A stretch of 64,000 nucleotides of DNA from Thiemannella venezuelensis (GCF_014203605.1 NZ_JACHJJ010000013.1:124001-188000); one strand, 5' to 3'. Shown: positions 8,693-18,283, counted from the first letter of the stretch. Notes: generated by a model not told the origin, from the letters alone. Numbers and translations: made by a program.

Positions 8693-9415
8693 TCACGGCT
8701 CCCGCAGCCGCAGCTCGATGAGGTGCTCCACCGCGTCGAGGACGTGCCGCTCCGCCAGGTCCCTGGCACGGTCTCCGTCGCCCCGGTGGATGGCCTCGGC
8801 GATCGCGCGGTGCTGAGCCGACGGACCATGTTCCCCCGTGTGGGCGAGCCAGAGCAACGGTCCGATGTCGGCCTGTAACCGGATCTCCTCCTGAGTGAGT
8901 CGCGCCGACTGGGAGACGGCCGCCACCTCGATGTGGAAACGCCCGTGCAGCCGGCGCAGGTGCGCCTCGTCCCGGGCGGCGGCCATCTCCTCCAGGGTGC
9001 GCCGGAGCGGGGCGACGTCCTCGGGGAGCGCCCGCTGGGCGGCCAGCCGGGCCGCGGCCCCGGCGATGGCCGCGTAGTGGTCGCCCAGGTCTCGCAGTTC
9101 CTCCGCGGTGAGCCCGCGCAACCGGTCGACCAGGCCGGGGGCCTCGGCCGGAACCCGGACGAAGCTGCCGCCGCCGCGCCCGCGCCGGGTCTCGACCATG
9201 CCCTGCTGCCGCAGGGCCATCAGGGCCTCCCGGAGCGTGACCGTGGAGACGCCGAGCTGGGCGGCGAGCTCGGCCTCGCTCGGCAGCTGCTCGCCGTCGG
9301 CCAGCAGGCCCAGGACGATCGCGTCGGTGAGCCGGCGGACCACCGCGTCCACCCGCGCGGTGCTGTCCACCGGCGCGAAGGCGGCCAGCCTGGCCCCTCC
9401 GGAGATGTCCGTCAC
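8693..9415 (-). CDS. GntR-family regulator (FadR subfamily)
   Basis: From the GTG at 9415, behind a GGGGGAAGGGGG site, this is a 240-residue repressor. The winged helix-turn-helix spans about residues 15-85 (LPSEAELAAQLGVSTVTLREALMALRQQGMVETRRGRGGGSFV, shown here as two joined conserved blocks). An all-helical FCD/FadR-C ligand domain follows (residues 95-235), with metal-type residues in HGRFHIEVA and HRAIAEAI. The gene is divergent from the ABC importer at 9577 across 161 bp, so it most likely controls that operon. The Cache gene follows 30 bp downstream. Confidence 0.88.
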   Translation of the reverse strand: MTDISGGARLAAFAPVDSTARVDAVVRRLTDAIVLGLLADGEQLPSEAELAAQLGVSTVTLREALMALRQQGMVETRRGRGGGSFVRVPAEAPGLVDRLRGLTAEELRDLGDHYAAIAGAAARLAAQRALPEDVAPLRRTLEEMAAARDEAHLRRLHGRFHIEVAAVSQSARLTQEEIRLQADIGPLLWLAHTGEHGPSAQHRAIAEAIHRGDGDRARDLAERHVLDAVEHLIELRLREP

Positions 9416-9558
9416 GACCGCGCGCCCCCTTCCCCCGCCACCCCGCCCGGCGGCGCGTCCCGCGCCCCGCCGGGCCTCCGCCCCGTCCTCGGCTCGCCCA
9501 CCCGCGAACACCTCATTCCTCGCCGTCCGCCCCAGTGATACCGGATCGGCTCTTGCAG

Positions 9559-9570
9559 TTAAACATTTAA
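9559..9570. promoter_or_regulatory. AT-rich palindrome in the GntR/importer divergent promoter
   Basis: TTAAACATTTAA (TTAAA-CA-TTTAA) is a perfect 5+5 inverted repeat in otherwise GC-rich DNA, 6 bp before the ATG of the importer ATPase. It could be an operator for the adjacent GntR protein, or part of a -10 element for a leaderless transcript; the ATG at 9577 has no ribosome site. It does not match the common FadR-type consensus. Confidence 0.4.
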
Positions 9571-9576
9571 ACTCAT

Positions 9577-10617
9577 ATGTTTCCGTTCATGTCAGACCCA
9601 GCGGTGAGGCTGTGCGGCCTCCGCAAGAGCTTCGGCGGCGTCCACGCGGTCACCGGCGTCGACCTCGACATCGCCGACGGCGAGTTCTTCGCCATGCTCG
9701 GCCCCTCGGGCTCGGGCAAGACGACCGTGCTGCGGATGATCGCCGGCTTCGAGGCCCCCACCTCCGGCACGGTCGAGCTCGGCGGCGCCGACGTCACCCG
9801 GCTCGCCCCCTTCGAGCGCGACGTCAACACCGTCTTCCAGGACTACGCGCTGTTCCCGCACATGGACGTGCTCGGCAACGTCGAGTACGGCCTGCGCGTC
9901 AAGCGGGTCCCCCGGGCCGAGCGGCGCGGGCGCGCCCTGGCGGCGCTGGCCTCGGTCCGGCTGGAGGGCTACGAGCGGCGCAGGCCCGGGCAGCTCTCCG
10001 GCGGCCAGCGCCAGCGGGTCGCCCTGGCCCGCGCCCTGGTCAACCGCCCCCGCGTGCTGCTGCTGGACGAGCCGCTGGGCGCGCTCGACCTCAAGCTCCG
10101 CGAGGAGATGCAGGTGGAGCTCAAGTCGATCCAGCGCGAGGTCGGCATCACCTTCCTGTTCGTCACCCACGACCAGGAGGAGGCCCTCACCATGAGCGAC
10201 CGGGTCGCGGTCTTCAACGAGGGCCGGATCGAGCAGGTCGGCACCCCCGCCGAGGTCTACGAGCGGCCCGCGACCGCCTTCGTCGCCTCCTTCGTCGGCA
10301 CCTCCAACCTCATCTCCGGAGAGGCGGCGCAGGCCGTGCTCGGCAAGGAGGGCACCTTCAGCGTGCGGCCGGAGAAACTGCGCGTGGCCGCGCTCGGCGA
10401 CCCGGTGGACGGCGCCGAGCACAGCGCGACCGGGACCGTCAGCGAGGTCGTCTACGCCGGGCCCGCCACCCGGTTCGTGGTCGAGCTCGACGCGGGCGGC
10501 CGGCTCATCGCGCTCCAGCAGAACCTGCAGGTCTCGTCCATGGACGTGACGGGCCTGCGCGGCACCAGGGTCCGGCTCGTCTGGCAGCGCCGGCACGAGT
10601 TCGCGATCGTCCCGTAA
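9577..10617 (+). CDS. potA: Polyamine-type ABC importer ATPase
   Basis: This 346-residue ATP-binding subunit carries Walker [11 protein letters not shown]-loop [10 protein letters not shown], signature [15 protein letters not shown], Walker [13 protein letters not shown] and H-loop VTHDQ. A C-terminal TOBE-type regulatory domain begins near residue 270. This architecture is the PotA/Fbp group that powers spermidine/putrescine-type uptake. The start is the ATG at 9577 or the ATG at 9589; neither has a ribosome site. It leads a four-gene operon with a binding lipoprotein and two permeases. The substrate is inferred from family similarity and not proven. Confidence 0.93.
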   Translation: MFPFMSDPAVRLCGLRKSFGGVHAVTGVDLDIADGEFFAMLGPSGSGKTTVLRMIAGFEAPTSGTVELGGADVTRLAPFERDVNTVFQDYALFPHMDVLGNVEYGLRVKRVPRAERRGRALAALASVRLEGYERRRPGQLSGGQRQRVALARALVNRPRVLLLDEPLGALDLKLREEMQVELKSIQREVGITFLFVTHDQEEALTMSDRVAVFNEGRIEQVGTPAEVYERPATAFVASFVGTSNLISGEAAQAVLGKEGTFSVRPEKLRVAALGDPVDGAEHSATGTVSEVVYAGPATRFVVELDAGGRLIALQQNLQVSSMDVTGLRGTRVRLVWQRRHEFAIVP

Positions 10618-10632
10618 GAAAGGTCGTCAGCA

Positions 10633-11850
10633 ATGCGATCCACCCCCCGCCTCCCCCTGTCCGCGGCCGCGCTCTGCGCGCTCGCCCTCGCCGCGGCCGC
10701 CTGCGGCTCCGGCTCCGAACCCGCCGGTACGGCCGCCGCCCCCGGCCGGAGCGGCTTCACCCCGCCCAAGATCGAGGCGCTGAAGTCCCTCGGCGCGAGC
10801 GAGGGCCAGGTCAACCTGGTCCACTGGGCCGGCTACGCCGAGGACGGCTCCAACGACCCCAAGGTGGACTGGGTCACCCCGTTCGAGCAGGCCACCGGCT
10901 GCCAGGTCAACTCCAAGACCGCCGGGACCTCCGACGAGATGGTGAACCTGATGAAGACCGGCGAGTACGACGCGGTCTCCGCCTCCGGCGACGCCTCGCT
11001 CCGGCTGATCGCCGGCGGCGACGTCGCGCCGGTCAACACCGCGCTGATCCCCAACTACGCCGACGTCTTCGCGGGCCTGAAGGACAAGCCGTGGAACTCG
11101 GTCGACGGAGTCTCCTACGGCGTGCCGCACGGCCGCGGCGCCAACCTCCTGATGTGGCGCACCGACGCCGTCAAGCCCGCGCCCGACTCCTGGAGCGTGG
11201 TCTTCGACCCGGCCTCGCCGTACAAGGGGAAGATCACCGCCTACGACTCCCCCATCTACATCGCCGACGCCGCGGTGTACCTGATGGCCACCAAGCCCGA
11301 CCTGGGCATCAAGAACCCGTACGCGCTGGACGACAGGCAGTTCCAGGCGGCCGTCGACCTGCTCAAGCAGCAGCGGCAGCTCGTCGGCGAGTACTGGTCG
11401 GACTACACCAAGGAGGTCCAGGCCTTCAAGAGCGGCGACTCCGTGGCCGGCACCACCTGGCAGGTCATCGCCAACGTCGCCAAGGCCGACGGCGCGCCGG
11501 TCGAGGTGACGCTGCCCAAGGAGGGCTCGACCGGCTGGTCGGACACCTGGATGGTCGCGGCGAAGGCCGAGAACCCGAACTGCGCCTACAAGTGGCTCGA
11601 CTGGATCATCTCGCCGAAGGCCAACGCGCAGGTCGCCGAGTACTTCGGCGAGGCGCCGTCGAACTCCGGGTCCTGCGAGCTGACCGCCGACCCGAAGCAC
11701 TGCGAGACCTTCCACGCCACCGACGAGGACTACTTCTCGAAGGTCTGGTACTGGACCACCCCGATCGCCCAGTGCCTGGACGGCCGGACCGACGTGACGT
11801 GCAAGGACTACGCGGAGTGGACCCGCGCCTGGACCGAGATCAAGGGCTGA
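10633..11850 (+). CDS. Extracellular solute-binding lipoprotein (PotD-like)
   Basis: This 405-residue protein begins with a lipoprotein signal (MRSTPRLPLSAAALCALALA, then AAACGSGS), with Cys24 as the lipidated residue. A spermidine/putrescine-type binding-protein fold follows (LVHWAGYAEDG, YDAVSASGDASLRLIAGGDVAP, WNSVDGVSYGVPHGRGAN). It would sit on the outer face of the membrane and deliver substrate to the two permeases downstream. It lies 15 bp after potA with an AGAAAGG site. The family includes polyamine and related amine binders; the exact ligand cannot be read from the sequence. Confidence 0.93.
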   Translation: MRSTPRLPLSAAALCALALAAAACGSGSEPAGTAAAPGRSGFTPPKIEALKSLGASEGQVNLVHWAGYAEDGSNDPKVDWVTPFEQATGCQVNSKTAGTSDEMVNLMKTGEYDAVSASGDASLRLIAGGDVAPVNTALIPNYADVFAGLKDKPWNSVDGVSYGVPHGRGANLLMWRTDAVKPAPDSWSVVFDPASPYKGKITAYDSPIYIADAAVYLMATKPDLGIKNPYALDDRQFQAAVDLLKQQRQLVGEYWSDYTKEVQAFKSGDSVAGTTWQVIANVAKADGAPVEVTLPKEGSTGWSDTWMVAAKAENPNCAYKWLDWIISPKANAQVAEYFGEAPSNSGSCELTADPKHCETFHATDEDYFSKVWYWTTPIAQCLDGRTDVTCKDYAEWTRAWTEIKG

Positions 11851-11859
11851 ACGACGAGG

Positions 11860-12705
11860 ATGACCCGCGCACTCCGGCGGCGCCTGGCCGCCTTCCTGCA
11901 CCGGCACGCCGGAGTACGGCTCTCGCTGCTGCTGTCGGCCCCGATGCTCTGGCTCGGCGTGGCCTACCTCGGCGCGCTGGCCGCCCTGTTCCTGTCGGCG
12001 CTGTGGAGCACCGACACCTTCACGGGCGACCTGGTCAAGGAGGTGACCTGGGCCAACTTCCAGGAGCTGCTCACCGCCGAGGTGTACCGGACGATCACGC
12101 TGCGCTCGGTGGGCGTGGCAGCGGCGGTGACCCTCATCGACCTGGTGATCGCCTTCCCCATGGCGTTCGCGATGGCCAAGCTGGCCTCGCCGCGCGCCCA
12201 GCGCTGGCTGGTCATCGCGGTGCTGACCCCGCTGTGGGCCTCCTACCTGGTCAAGGCGTACGCCTGGCGGGTCCTGCTCTCCTCCGACGGCGTACTCGGC
12301 TGGGGGTACGGCCTGACCGCCACGGTCATCACCCTGTCCTACCTGTGGCTGCCGTACATGATCCTGCCGATCTACGCGGGCCTGGAGCGGCTGCCGAACT
12401 CGCTGCTGGAGGCGGCCGGGGACCTGGGCGCGCGCGGGTGGCGGACGTTCCGCACGGTGGTGTGGCCGCTGGCGTTCCCCGCGGTGATCGCCGGATCGAT
12501 CTTCACGTTCTCGCTCTCGCTCGGCGACTACATCACCGTGAAGATCGTCGGCGGCAGGTCCCAGCTCATCGGGAACGTGGTCTACGACAACATCGGCGCG
12601 GCCGGCAACCTCCCGTTCGCCGCCGCGGTCGCCACCGTCCCCGTGGTGATCATGCTGGTCTACCTCGCCGCGGTCCGCCGCACCGGAGCCCTGGAGAACC
12701 TGTGA
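11860..12705 (+). CDS. potB: ABC importer permease (PotB-like)
   Basis: This 281-residue integral membrane protein has about six helices. The ABC permease EAA loop is LLEAAGDLGARGWRTFRTVVWPL (given in two parts: LLEAAGDLGA and RGWRTFRTVVWPL). The N-terminal block MLWLGVAYLGALAALFLSAL is the first helix. It pairs with the PotC-like permease that follows with a 4-bp GTGA overlap, and forms the transmembrane pore driven by PotA. It starts at an ATG 9 bp after the binding protein, behind ACGAGG. Confidence 0.92.
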   Translation: MTRALRRRLAAFLHRHAGVRLSLLLSAPMLWLGVAYLGALAALFLSALWSTDTFTGDLVKEVTWANFQELLTAEVYRTITLRSVGVAAAVTLIDLVIAFPMAFAMAKLASPRAQRWLVIAVLTPLWASYLVKAYAWRVLLSSDGVLGWGYGLTATVITLSYLWLPYMILPIYAGLERLPNSLLEAAGDLGARGWRTFRTVVWPLAFPAVIAGSIFTFSLSLGDYITVKIVGGRSQLIGNVVYDNIGAAGNLPFAAAVATVPVVIMLVYLAAVRRTGALENL

Positions 12706-13511
12706 ACCTCTCTCGTACGGCCCGCGCGACGCTCTGGGCCGCGCTGGCCGGCGGCCTGGCCGTGATCTACGTGCCGCTCCTGGTCGTGCTGCTCAACTCC
12801 TTCAACGCCGACCGCACCTTCGGCTGGCCGCCGACCGGGTTCACGCTGCGCTGGTGGGCGGCGGCGTGGAACTCCACCGGCGTGCGCGACGCGCTGTGGA
12901 CCTCGGTCCAGGCGGGGCTGGGCGCGACCGCGATCGCGCTGGTGCTCGGCACCATGGTGGCCTTCGCCGTCCAGCGGTACTCCTTCTTCGGCAGGGACGC
13001 GGTCTCACTGCTGATCATCCTGCCGATCGCGCTGCCCGGCATCGTCACCGGCATCGCGCTGAACAACGCCTTCCGCACGGTGCTGGAGCCGTTCGGCGTG
13101 GGGCTGGGCATGTTCACGGTCGTCGTCGGGCACGCCACCTTCTGCGTGGTGACCGTCTACAACAACGTGCTGGCGCGCCTGCGCCGGCTGGGCGCCTCGG
13201 TGGAGGAGGCCTCGGCCGACCTGGGCGCCGACGCCTTCACCACCTTCCGGCTGGTCACCTTCCCGATGATGCGCTCGGCGCTGCTCGCGGGCGGCCTGCT
13301 GGCCTTCGCGCTCTCCTTCGACGAGATCATCGTGACCACGTTCACCGCGGGCGCCGGGGTCAAGACCCTGCCCCTGTGGATCTTCGAGAACCTGTTCCGC
13401 CCCAACCAGGCCCCGGTCGTCAACGTGGTCGCCGCCGCGCTGATCGTCCTGTCGGTCGTCCCGATCTACCTCGCCCAGCGCCTGTCCGGCGGCGGGGCGT
13501 CCGCCCGCTGA
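12702..13511 (+). CDS. potC: ABC importer permease (PotC-like)
   Basis: The GTG at 12702 overlaps the stop of potB (GTGA), giving 269 residues. About six transmembrane helices are visible, beginning LAGGLAVIYVPLLVVLLNSF, and the EAA motif is VEEASADLGADAFTTFRLVT. It is the second pore subunit of the polyamine-type importer and the last gene of the operon. Only 7 bp separate its stop from the stop of the convergent ppk2 gene; I see no terminator between them. Confidence 0.92.
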   Translation: MNLSRTARATLWAALAGGLAVIYVPLLVVLLNSFNADRTFGWPPTGFTLRWWAAAWNSTGVRDALWTSVQAGLGATAIALVLGTMVAFAVQRYSFFGRDAVSLLIILPIALPGIVTGIALNNAFRTVLEPFGVGLGMFTVVVGHATFCVVTVYNNVLARLRRLGASVEEASADLGADAFTTFRLVTFPMMRSALLAGGLLAFALSFDEIIVTTFTAGAGVKTLPLWIFENLFRPNQAPVVNVVAAALIVLSVVPIYLAQRLSGGGASAR

Positions 13512-13518
13512 CGGACCG

Positions 13519-14451
13519 CTAGCGGGTCCGGTCCTCGTCGAGGACGTCGGCCGCCTGGACGACGATCTCCGGATCGGGGCGGCCGACGATGTCGTGGTCC
13601 TTGTCGTCGTACTCGAACATGTCGAGGACGTGGCGCATGGCCTCGACCCTGGCCCGCTTCTTGTCGTTGCTCTTGATCACCGTCCACGGCGCCTCCGCGG
13701 TGTCGGTGTGCAGGAACATGTCCTCCTTGGCGCGAGTGTAGTCGTCCCACTTGTCCAGCGACTCCAGATCCATCGGGGAGAGCTTCCACTGCCGGACCGG
13801 GTCGACCTGGCGGATGACGAAGCGGGTGCGCTGCTCCCGGCGCGAGACGGAGAACCAGAACTTCACCAGGTGGATCCCGTCGCGCACCAGCATGCGCTCC
13901 AGCTCCGGGGCCTGCTTCATGAACTCCAGGTACTCCTCCTCCGTGGCGAAGCCCATCACCCGCTCCACCCCGGCGCGGTTGTACCAGGAGCGGTCGAAGA
14001 AGACCATCTCCCCGGCCGCGGGCAGGTGCAGGATGTAGCGCTGGAAGTACCACTGGGTGCTCTCGCGCTCGCTGGGCTTCTCCAGGGCGACCACGCGGGC
14101 CCCGCGCGGGTTGAGGTGCTCCATGAACCGCTTGATCGTGCCGCCCTTGCCGGCCGCGTCCCGCCCCTCGAACAGGACCACCAGCCGCCCGCCGGTGTCC
14201 TTGATCCAGTACTGGAGTTTGAGCAGCTCGATCTGGAGCAGCCGCTTGACCTTGTCGTACTCGTCTCGGGACATGCGCTCGGCGTAGGGGTACTGCTCCC
14301 GCCAGGTGTCCACGGGGGTGCCGTCCAGCCAGCACAGGACCGGGTCGTCGTCCCCGTCGTCGTCGTCGACCAGGAACTTCTTCAGGTCGTCCATCAGGTC
14401 GCTCTCGGCCATGGCCGAGGCCACTCCGGGCGGCAGCAGGTTCGCGTCCAT
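13519..14451 (-). CDS. ppk2: Polyphosphate kinase 2 family protein
   Basis: This 310-residue protein transfers phosphate between polyphosphate and nucleotides. The P-loop is FEGRDAAGKGGTIKRF (near residue 95), the lid/Walker B region is VFFDRSWYNRAGVERV, and KFWFSVSRREQ and SPMDLESLDKWDDY are PPK2 signatures. This is the single-domain class I arrangement, with an acidic tract DDDDGDDD near residue 30. I used the ATG at 14451. An ATG at 14412 (MAESDLMDD) with GGAG upstream is an equally plausible start. It is convergent with the ABC importer. Direction (NDP or NMP phosphorylation) cannot be read here. Confidence 0.93.
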   Translation of the reverse strand: MDANLLPPGVASAMAESDLMDDLKKFLVDDDDGDDDPVLCWLDGTPVDTWREQYPYAERMSRDEYDKVKRLLQIELLKLQYWIKDTGGRLVVLFEGRDAAGKGGTIKRFMEHLNPRGARVVALEKPSERESTQWYFQRYILHLPAAGEMVFFDRSWYNRAGVERVMGFATEEEYLEFMKQAPELERMLVRDGIHLVKFWFSVSRREQRTRFVIRQVDPVRQWKLSPMDLESLDKWDDYTRAKEDMFLHTDTAEAPWTVIKSNDKKRARVEAMRHVLDMFEYDDKDHDIVGRPDPEIVVQAADVLDEDRTR

Positions 14452-14498
14452 ACCCGGCTTCTGCCACCGCCGCGGGTGCCCTAACCCGCCCGTCCCGC

Positions 14499-16271
14499 TC
14501 AGGAGTGCGCGGCGGCCACCCAGGAGGCGTGCAGGTCGGCGTAGACGCCGGGCTCGGCCACCAGCTCGGCGTGCGGGCCGCGCTGGACGATCCTGCCGTG
14601 CTCGAAGACGAACACCTCGTCGGCGGCCTCGGCGGTGGACAGGCGGTGCGCGATGGAGACGGCGGTACGGCCCCGCGTGACGCCCTCCAGGGCGCGCGCC
14701 AGCCGTACCTCGGTGGCCGGGTCCACGGCGGAGGTGGCCTCGTCCAGCAGGAGCAGGTCCGGGTCGGCCAGGTAGGCGCGGGCCAGCGCGACGAGCTGGC
14801 GCTCGCCCGCCGAGAGCGACTCGCCGCGCTGGCCGACCGGGGTGTCCAGGCCCGCGGGCAGGCCATCCACCCAGTCGGCCAGGCCCAGCTCGGTCATGGC
14901 CAGCGCGATCTCCGCGTCGGTCGCCTCCGGGCGTCCGAACCGGACGTTCTCCGCCAGCGTGCCGTCGAACAGGAAGCCGTCCTGCGGCACCATGACGATC
15001 CGCTCGCGCAGCGAGGAGAACCGGACCTCGCGCAGGTCCTCGCCGTCCACCGTGACCCGCCCGGAGACGGGGTCCATCAGCCGGGTGAGCAGCTTGGCGA
15101 AGGTCGTCTTGCCCGAGCCGGTCTCCCCCACCACCGCGATCCGCGAGCGCGGCGGGATGTCCACCGAGACCTCGCGCAGCACCGGCGGGCCGCCGGGGTA
15201 GGCGAAGCCGACGTCCTCGAAGGAGACCGAGATGGGGCCGCGCGGCAGCTCGACGCCCTCGGAGCCGGGGTCGGCGACGTCGGGCGGGGTGTCGAGCACG
15301 CCGAGGACGCGCCGCCAGCCGGCGATCGCGTTCTGCGCCTCGTTGAGCACCTCGGTGGCGATCTGCATCGGGGAGACGAACAACGTGATCAGGAACAGGA
15401 ACAGGATCAGCTCGCCCTTGGTGATGCCGCCGCCCACGCCGAGCCGGACGCCGACCAGCACCACGGCGGCCAGGGCGATCGCGGCGATGATCTCGGTCAG
15501 CGGGAAGACGGTGGCGACGATCCGCTGGGTGCGGGCCTGGGCGGCCTTGTTGGCGTCGATCGCGGTGTCGAGCCGCTCGGCCGTGCGGGCCTCGGAGCCG
15601 TAGGCCCGGATCACCGCCGCGCCGACGACCGACTCGCTGACCGCGGCGAGCATGTCGCCGGTGCGCTCGCGGACCCGGGTGTAGGCGGCCGAGAGCCAGC
15701 GCTGGAAGCGCGGCATCGCGACCATGAGCGGCAGGAAGCAGGCCCAGATCAGCAGGGCGAGCTGCCAGGAGTAGACGAACATCACCAGGCTGGCGACCAG
15801 GAGCTGGCCCACCGCCACGATGATCATCAGCCCGCCCCACTGCATGAACGCGCTGATCTGGTCGACGTCGCCGGTGACCCGGGAGACCAGGGCGCCGCGC
15901 CGCTCGGAGTTCTGGGTGAGCACCGACAGGTCGTGCACGTGCCGGAAGCCGCGCACCCGGAGCGTGGCCAGCGAGGCCTCGGTCGCCCTGTAGAGGCGGA
16001 CGTTCATCAGGTAGCCGCAGAGCGCGGTGATCACCACCGCCGCCGCGCACAGCGCGACGGTGGTCCGGATGAACGGCACGTCGGGCACCGCGCCCTTGAG
16101 CCCCCCGTCGACGGTCTGCTGAACGGCGATGGGGACGACCACCTTGCCGAGCGTGGCGAGCACGGCCAGGGTGAGCGTCCCGGCCAGCCCCTTGCGGAAC
16201 TCCGGCGTGAGGGACAGGCCGTGCCGTACGGTGGCCAGCGCCGAGCGCTCGACCCCCTGAAGCGAACTCAC
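14499..16271 (-). CDS. ABC exporter half-transporter, canonical ATPase site
   Basis: The GTG at 16271 behind GGGAG gives 590 residues: six membrane helices (residues about 20-310), then an ATPase domain. The ATPase has Walker A GETGSGKTT, Walker B LLLLDEATSAVD and H-loop SIAHRLST, all canonical. Its signature motif is LSAGERQ rather than LSGGQ. The upstream gene carries the reciprocal defects, so the two should form one heterodimer with one catalytic and one degenerate site. The substrate may be lipid or drug-like and is unknown. Confidence 0.9.
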   Translation of the reverse strand: MSSLQGVERSALATVRHGLSLTPEFRKGLAGTLTLAVLATLGKVVVPIAVQQTVDGGLKGAVPDVPFIRTTVALCAAAVVITALCGYLMNVRLYRATEASLATLRVRGFRHVHDLSVLTQNSERRGALVSRVTGDVDQISAFMQWGGLMIIVAVGQLLVASLVMFVYSWQLALLIWACFLPLMVAMPRFQRWLSAAYTRVRERTGDMLAAVSESVVGAAVIRAYGSEARTAERLDTAIDANKAAQARTQRIVATVFPLTEIIAAIALAAVVLVGVRLGVGGGITKGELILFLFLITLFVSPMQIATEVLNEAQNAIAGWRRVLGVLDTPPDVADPGSEGVELPRGPISVSFEDVGFAYPGGPPVLREVSVDIPPRSRIAVVGETGSGKTTFAKLLTRLMDPVSGRVTVDGEDLREVRFSSLRERIVMVPQDGFLFDGTLAENVRFGRPEATDAEIALAMTELGLADWVDGLPAGLDTPVGQRGESLSAGERQLVALARAYLADPDLLLLDEATSAVDPATEVRLARALEGVTRGRTAVSIAHRLSTAEAADEVFVFEHGRIVQRGPHAELVAEPGVYADLHASWVAAAHS

Positions 16272-16311
16272 TCGTGCTCCCCCGCCCTCGTCCTGCGGCT
16301 GCTTCGCGTCC

Positions 16312-18123
16312 TCACGCGTTGATCTCCTCGTCCGATTCGAGCGCCTCGCGCTCGGCCTCTTCACGTTCGTAGGCGGTCACCAGGTTGCGGTAGCCCTCGC
16401 AGCGCTCCAGCAGCTCGTCGTGGGTCCCCCGGTCGGCGACCCGGCCGTGCTCCAGGTAGACGATCTGGTCGGCCAGGGCGATGGTGGCCATCCGGTAGGC
16501 GACGACCACCACGGTGGCGGCCGCCGAGGTCGCGGCCGCGTCCCGCAGGCCGTACAGGATCTTGGCCTCGACCTGGGGGTCCACGCTGGAGGTGGCGTCG
16601 TCCAGGACGAGCAGCCGGGGCCGGCGGGCCAGCGCGCGGGCCAGCGCCAGGCGCTGGCGCTGGCCGCCGGACAGGGTGGTCCCGCGCTCGCCGACCCTGG
16701 TGTCCAGGCCGGAGGGGAGCGCGCTGACGAAGCCGTCGGCCTGGGCCAGCCGGAGCGCCGCCCAGACGTCGGCGTCGGAGATCGGCAGGCCGAGGGTGAC
16801 GTTGCCGCGCACCGTGTCGTCGAACAGGAACGTCTGCTGGGGCACGAGCGCCACCGCGTCGCTGATCCCGCCGCGCGCGACCTCGCGCAGGTCCGTCCCG
16901 TCGACGAGCACGGCTCCCGCCGCCGGGTCGACCAGGCGGACGAAGGTCTGGGCGAGCGTGGACTTGCCGGAACCGGTGGGACCGACCAGCGCGACGGTGC
17001 GGCCGGGCTCGGCCTCGAGATCCACCCCGTGCAGGACCTTGAAGTCGCCGTAGGCGTAGTCCAGGGCGCGGACCTCCAGGCGGGCCGGGCCGCCGGAGGG
17101 CAGCGCGGCGGCGCCGTACTCCATGGAGCCGGTGGCGTCGAGCACGGCCTGCACGCGCTCGTAGCCGACGACGGCGCGGGGCAGCTCGGCCAGGACCCAG
17201 CCGAGGGCGCGGATCGGGAAGGCGAGCAGGGTGAACAGGTAGGCGACCTGGACCAGTACGCCGGGGGTGATCGCGCCGCTCTCCAGCCGGGCCGCGCCGA
17301 CCAGCAGGACGGCGAGCACGCCGAGCGTGGGCAGGGCCTCCAGCAGCGGGTCGAACAGGCCGCGGACGCGGCCCACCTCGACGTTGGCGTCCCGCAGTTC
17401 CTCGGCCCTGGCCCGGAACCTGGCGGTCTCGGTGTCCTCGCGGCCCAGGGTCTTGACGACCAGGGCCCCGTCGAAGCTCTCGTGCGCGATCTCGCTGACC
17501 TCGGCGCGGAGCTGCTGGGCGCGGGTCGCCAGGGGGCTGAGCCTGCGCTGGTAGACCAGGTTGAGCAGGGCGATGGCGGGGAAGATCAGGAAGCCGACGA
17601 GGGCGAGCACGGGGTCGGTGACCAGCATCGCGACCGCCGCGGTGACCAGCATGACGATCACGCCGACGGCCATCGGGAGCGGGGCCAGCGGGGCCCAGGC
17701 GGCCTCGGCGTCGGCGCTGGCGTTGGAGAGCAGCTGGCCGGTGGGGTGCCGGTGGTGCCAGGCCAGCGGGAGTCTCAGGTACTGCCGGGTGACGTCCCGG
17801 CGGGAGCGGGCCTGCATCCGGTACTGCATGACCCCGGCGAAGTAGCGCCGTCCGGCGACGCCCAGCGCCTTGAGCAGCGCGGTGCCGAGGATGAGGGCCG
17901 CGCCCAGGGTCACCGCGCCGGCGGCGGCCTCCCCCCGGTCGAACGCGGGCAGCACGACGTTCTCGGTGGCCCAGCCCAGCGCCCAGGCGGACGCCACCGT
18001 CATCACGCCGTACAGGGCGCTGGAGAGCACCGCGGCGGAGAAGACCGCCTTCTCGGCCCGGATGGCCACCCCGAGTACGCGGAGTCCCTGGCGCATGACG
18101 GCGGACGTCACCTTGCTCGTCAC
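16312..18123 (-). CDS. ABC exporter half-transporter, degenerate ATPase site
   Basis: This 603-residue half-exporter has six helices followed by an ATPase domain. Walker A GPTGSGKST and signature [15 protein letters not shown] are intact. Walker B is VLDDATSSVD (Asp in place of the catalytic Glu) and the H-loop is VVAYRMAT (Tyr in place of His). This is the pattern of the degenerate subunit in heterodimeric exporters. It lies 40 bp upstream of its partner. The GTG start at 18123 has an AAAGGA site 11 nt away. The region 18124-18295 upstream holds possible operator repeats. Confidence 0.9.
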   Translation of the reverse strand: MTSKVTSAVMRQGLRVLGVAIRAEKAVFSAAVLSSALYGVMTVASAWALGWATENVVLPAFDRGEAAAGAVTLGAALILGTALLKALGVAGRRYFAGVMQYRMQARSRRDVTRQYLRLPLAWHHRHPTGQLLSNASADAEAAWAPLAPLPMAVGVIVMLVTAAVAMLVTDPVLALVGFLIFPAIALLNLVYQRRLSPLATRAQQLRAEVSEIAHESFDGALVVKTLGREDTETARFRARAEELRDANVEVGRVRGLFDPLLEALPTLGVLAVLLVGAARLESGAITPGVLVQVAYLFTLLAFPIRALGWVLAELPRAVVGYERVQAVLDATGSMEYGAAALPSGGPARLEVRALDYAYGDFKVLHGVDLEAEPGRTVALVGPTGSGKSTLAQTFVRLVDPAAGAVLVDGTDLREVARGGISDAVALVPQQTFLFDDTVRGNVTLGLPISDADVWAALRLAQADGFVSALPSGLDTRVGERGTTLSGGQRQRLALARALARRPRLLVLDDATSSVDPQVEAKILYGLRDAAATSAAATVVVVAYRMATIALADQIVYLEHGRVADRGTHDELLERCEGYRNLVTAYEREEAEREALESDEEINA

Positions 18124-18190
18124 TCGGGAGGTGTCCTTTCTGAGGGGGTACGGCGGGATGCTGCGGGGAGACTGCAGAGATGTTGCTACT

Positions 18191-18235
18191 TAAGTGAGTA
18201 TCACGGTGAATCAAACACTTATTCCCCATCGGGGA
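18191..18235. promoter_or_regulatory. Paired inverted repeats in the exporter/TIGR03085 divergent region
   Basis: TAAGTG at 18191 and CACTTA at 18216 form an inverted pair spaced by 19 bp. TCCCC-ATC-GGGGA follows at 18223-18235. The AT-rich composition contrasts with the flanks. A regulator of the ABC exporter could bind here. No regulator gene is adjacent, so this is only a candidate. Confidence 0.3.
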
Positions 18236-18283
18236 TGATCGGCGAGTCTCGTCCCGCCCTGGTTGCTCGCGCAACGGTCTTGT

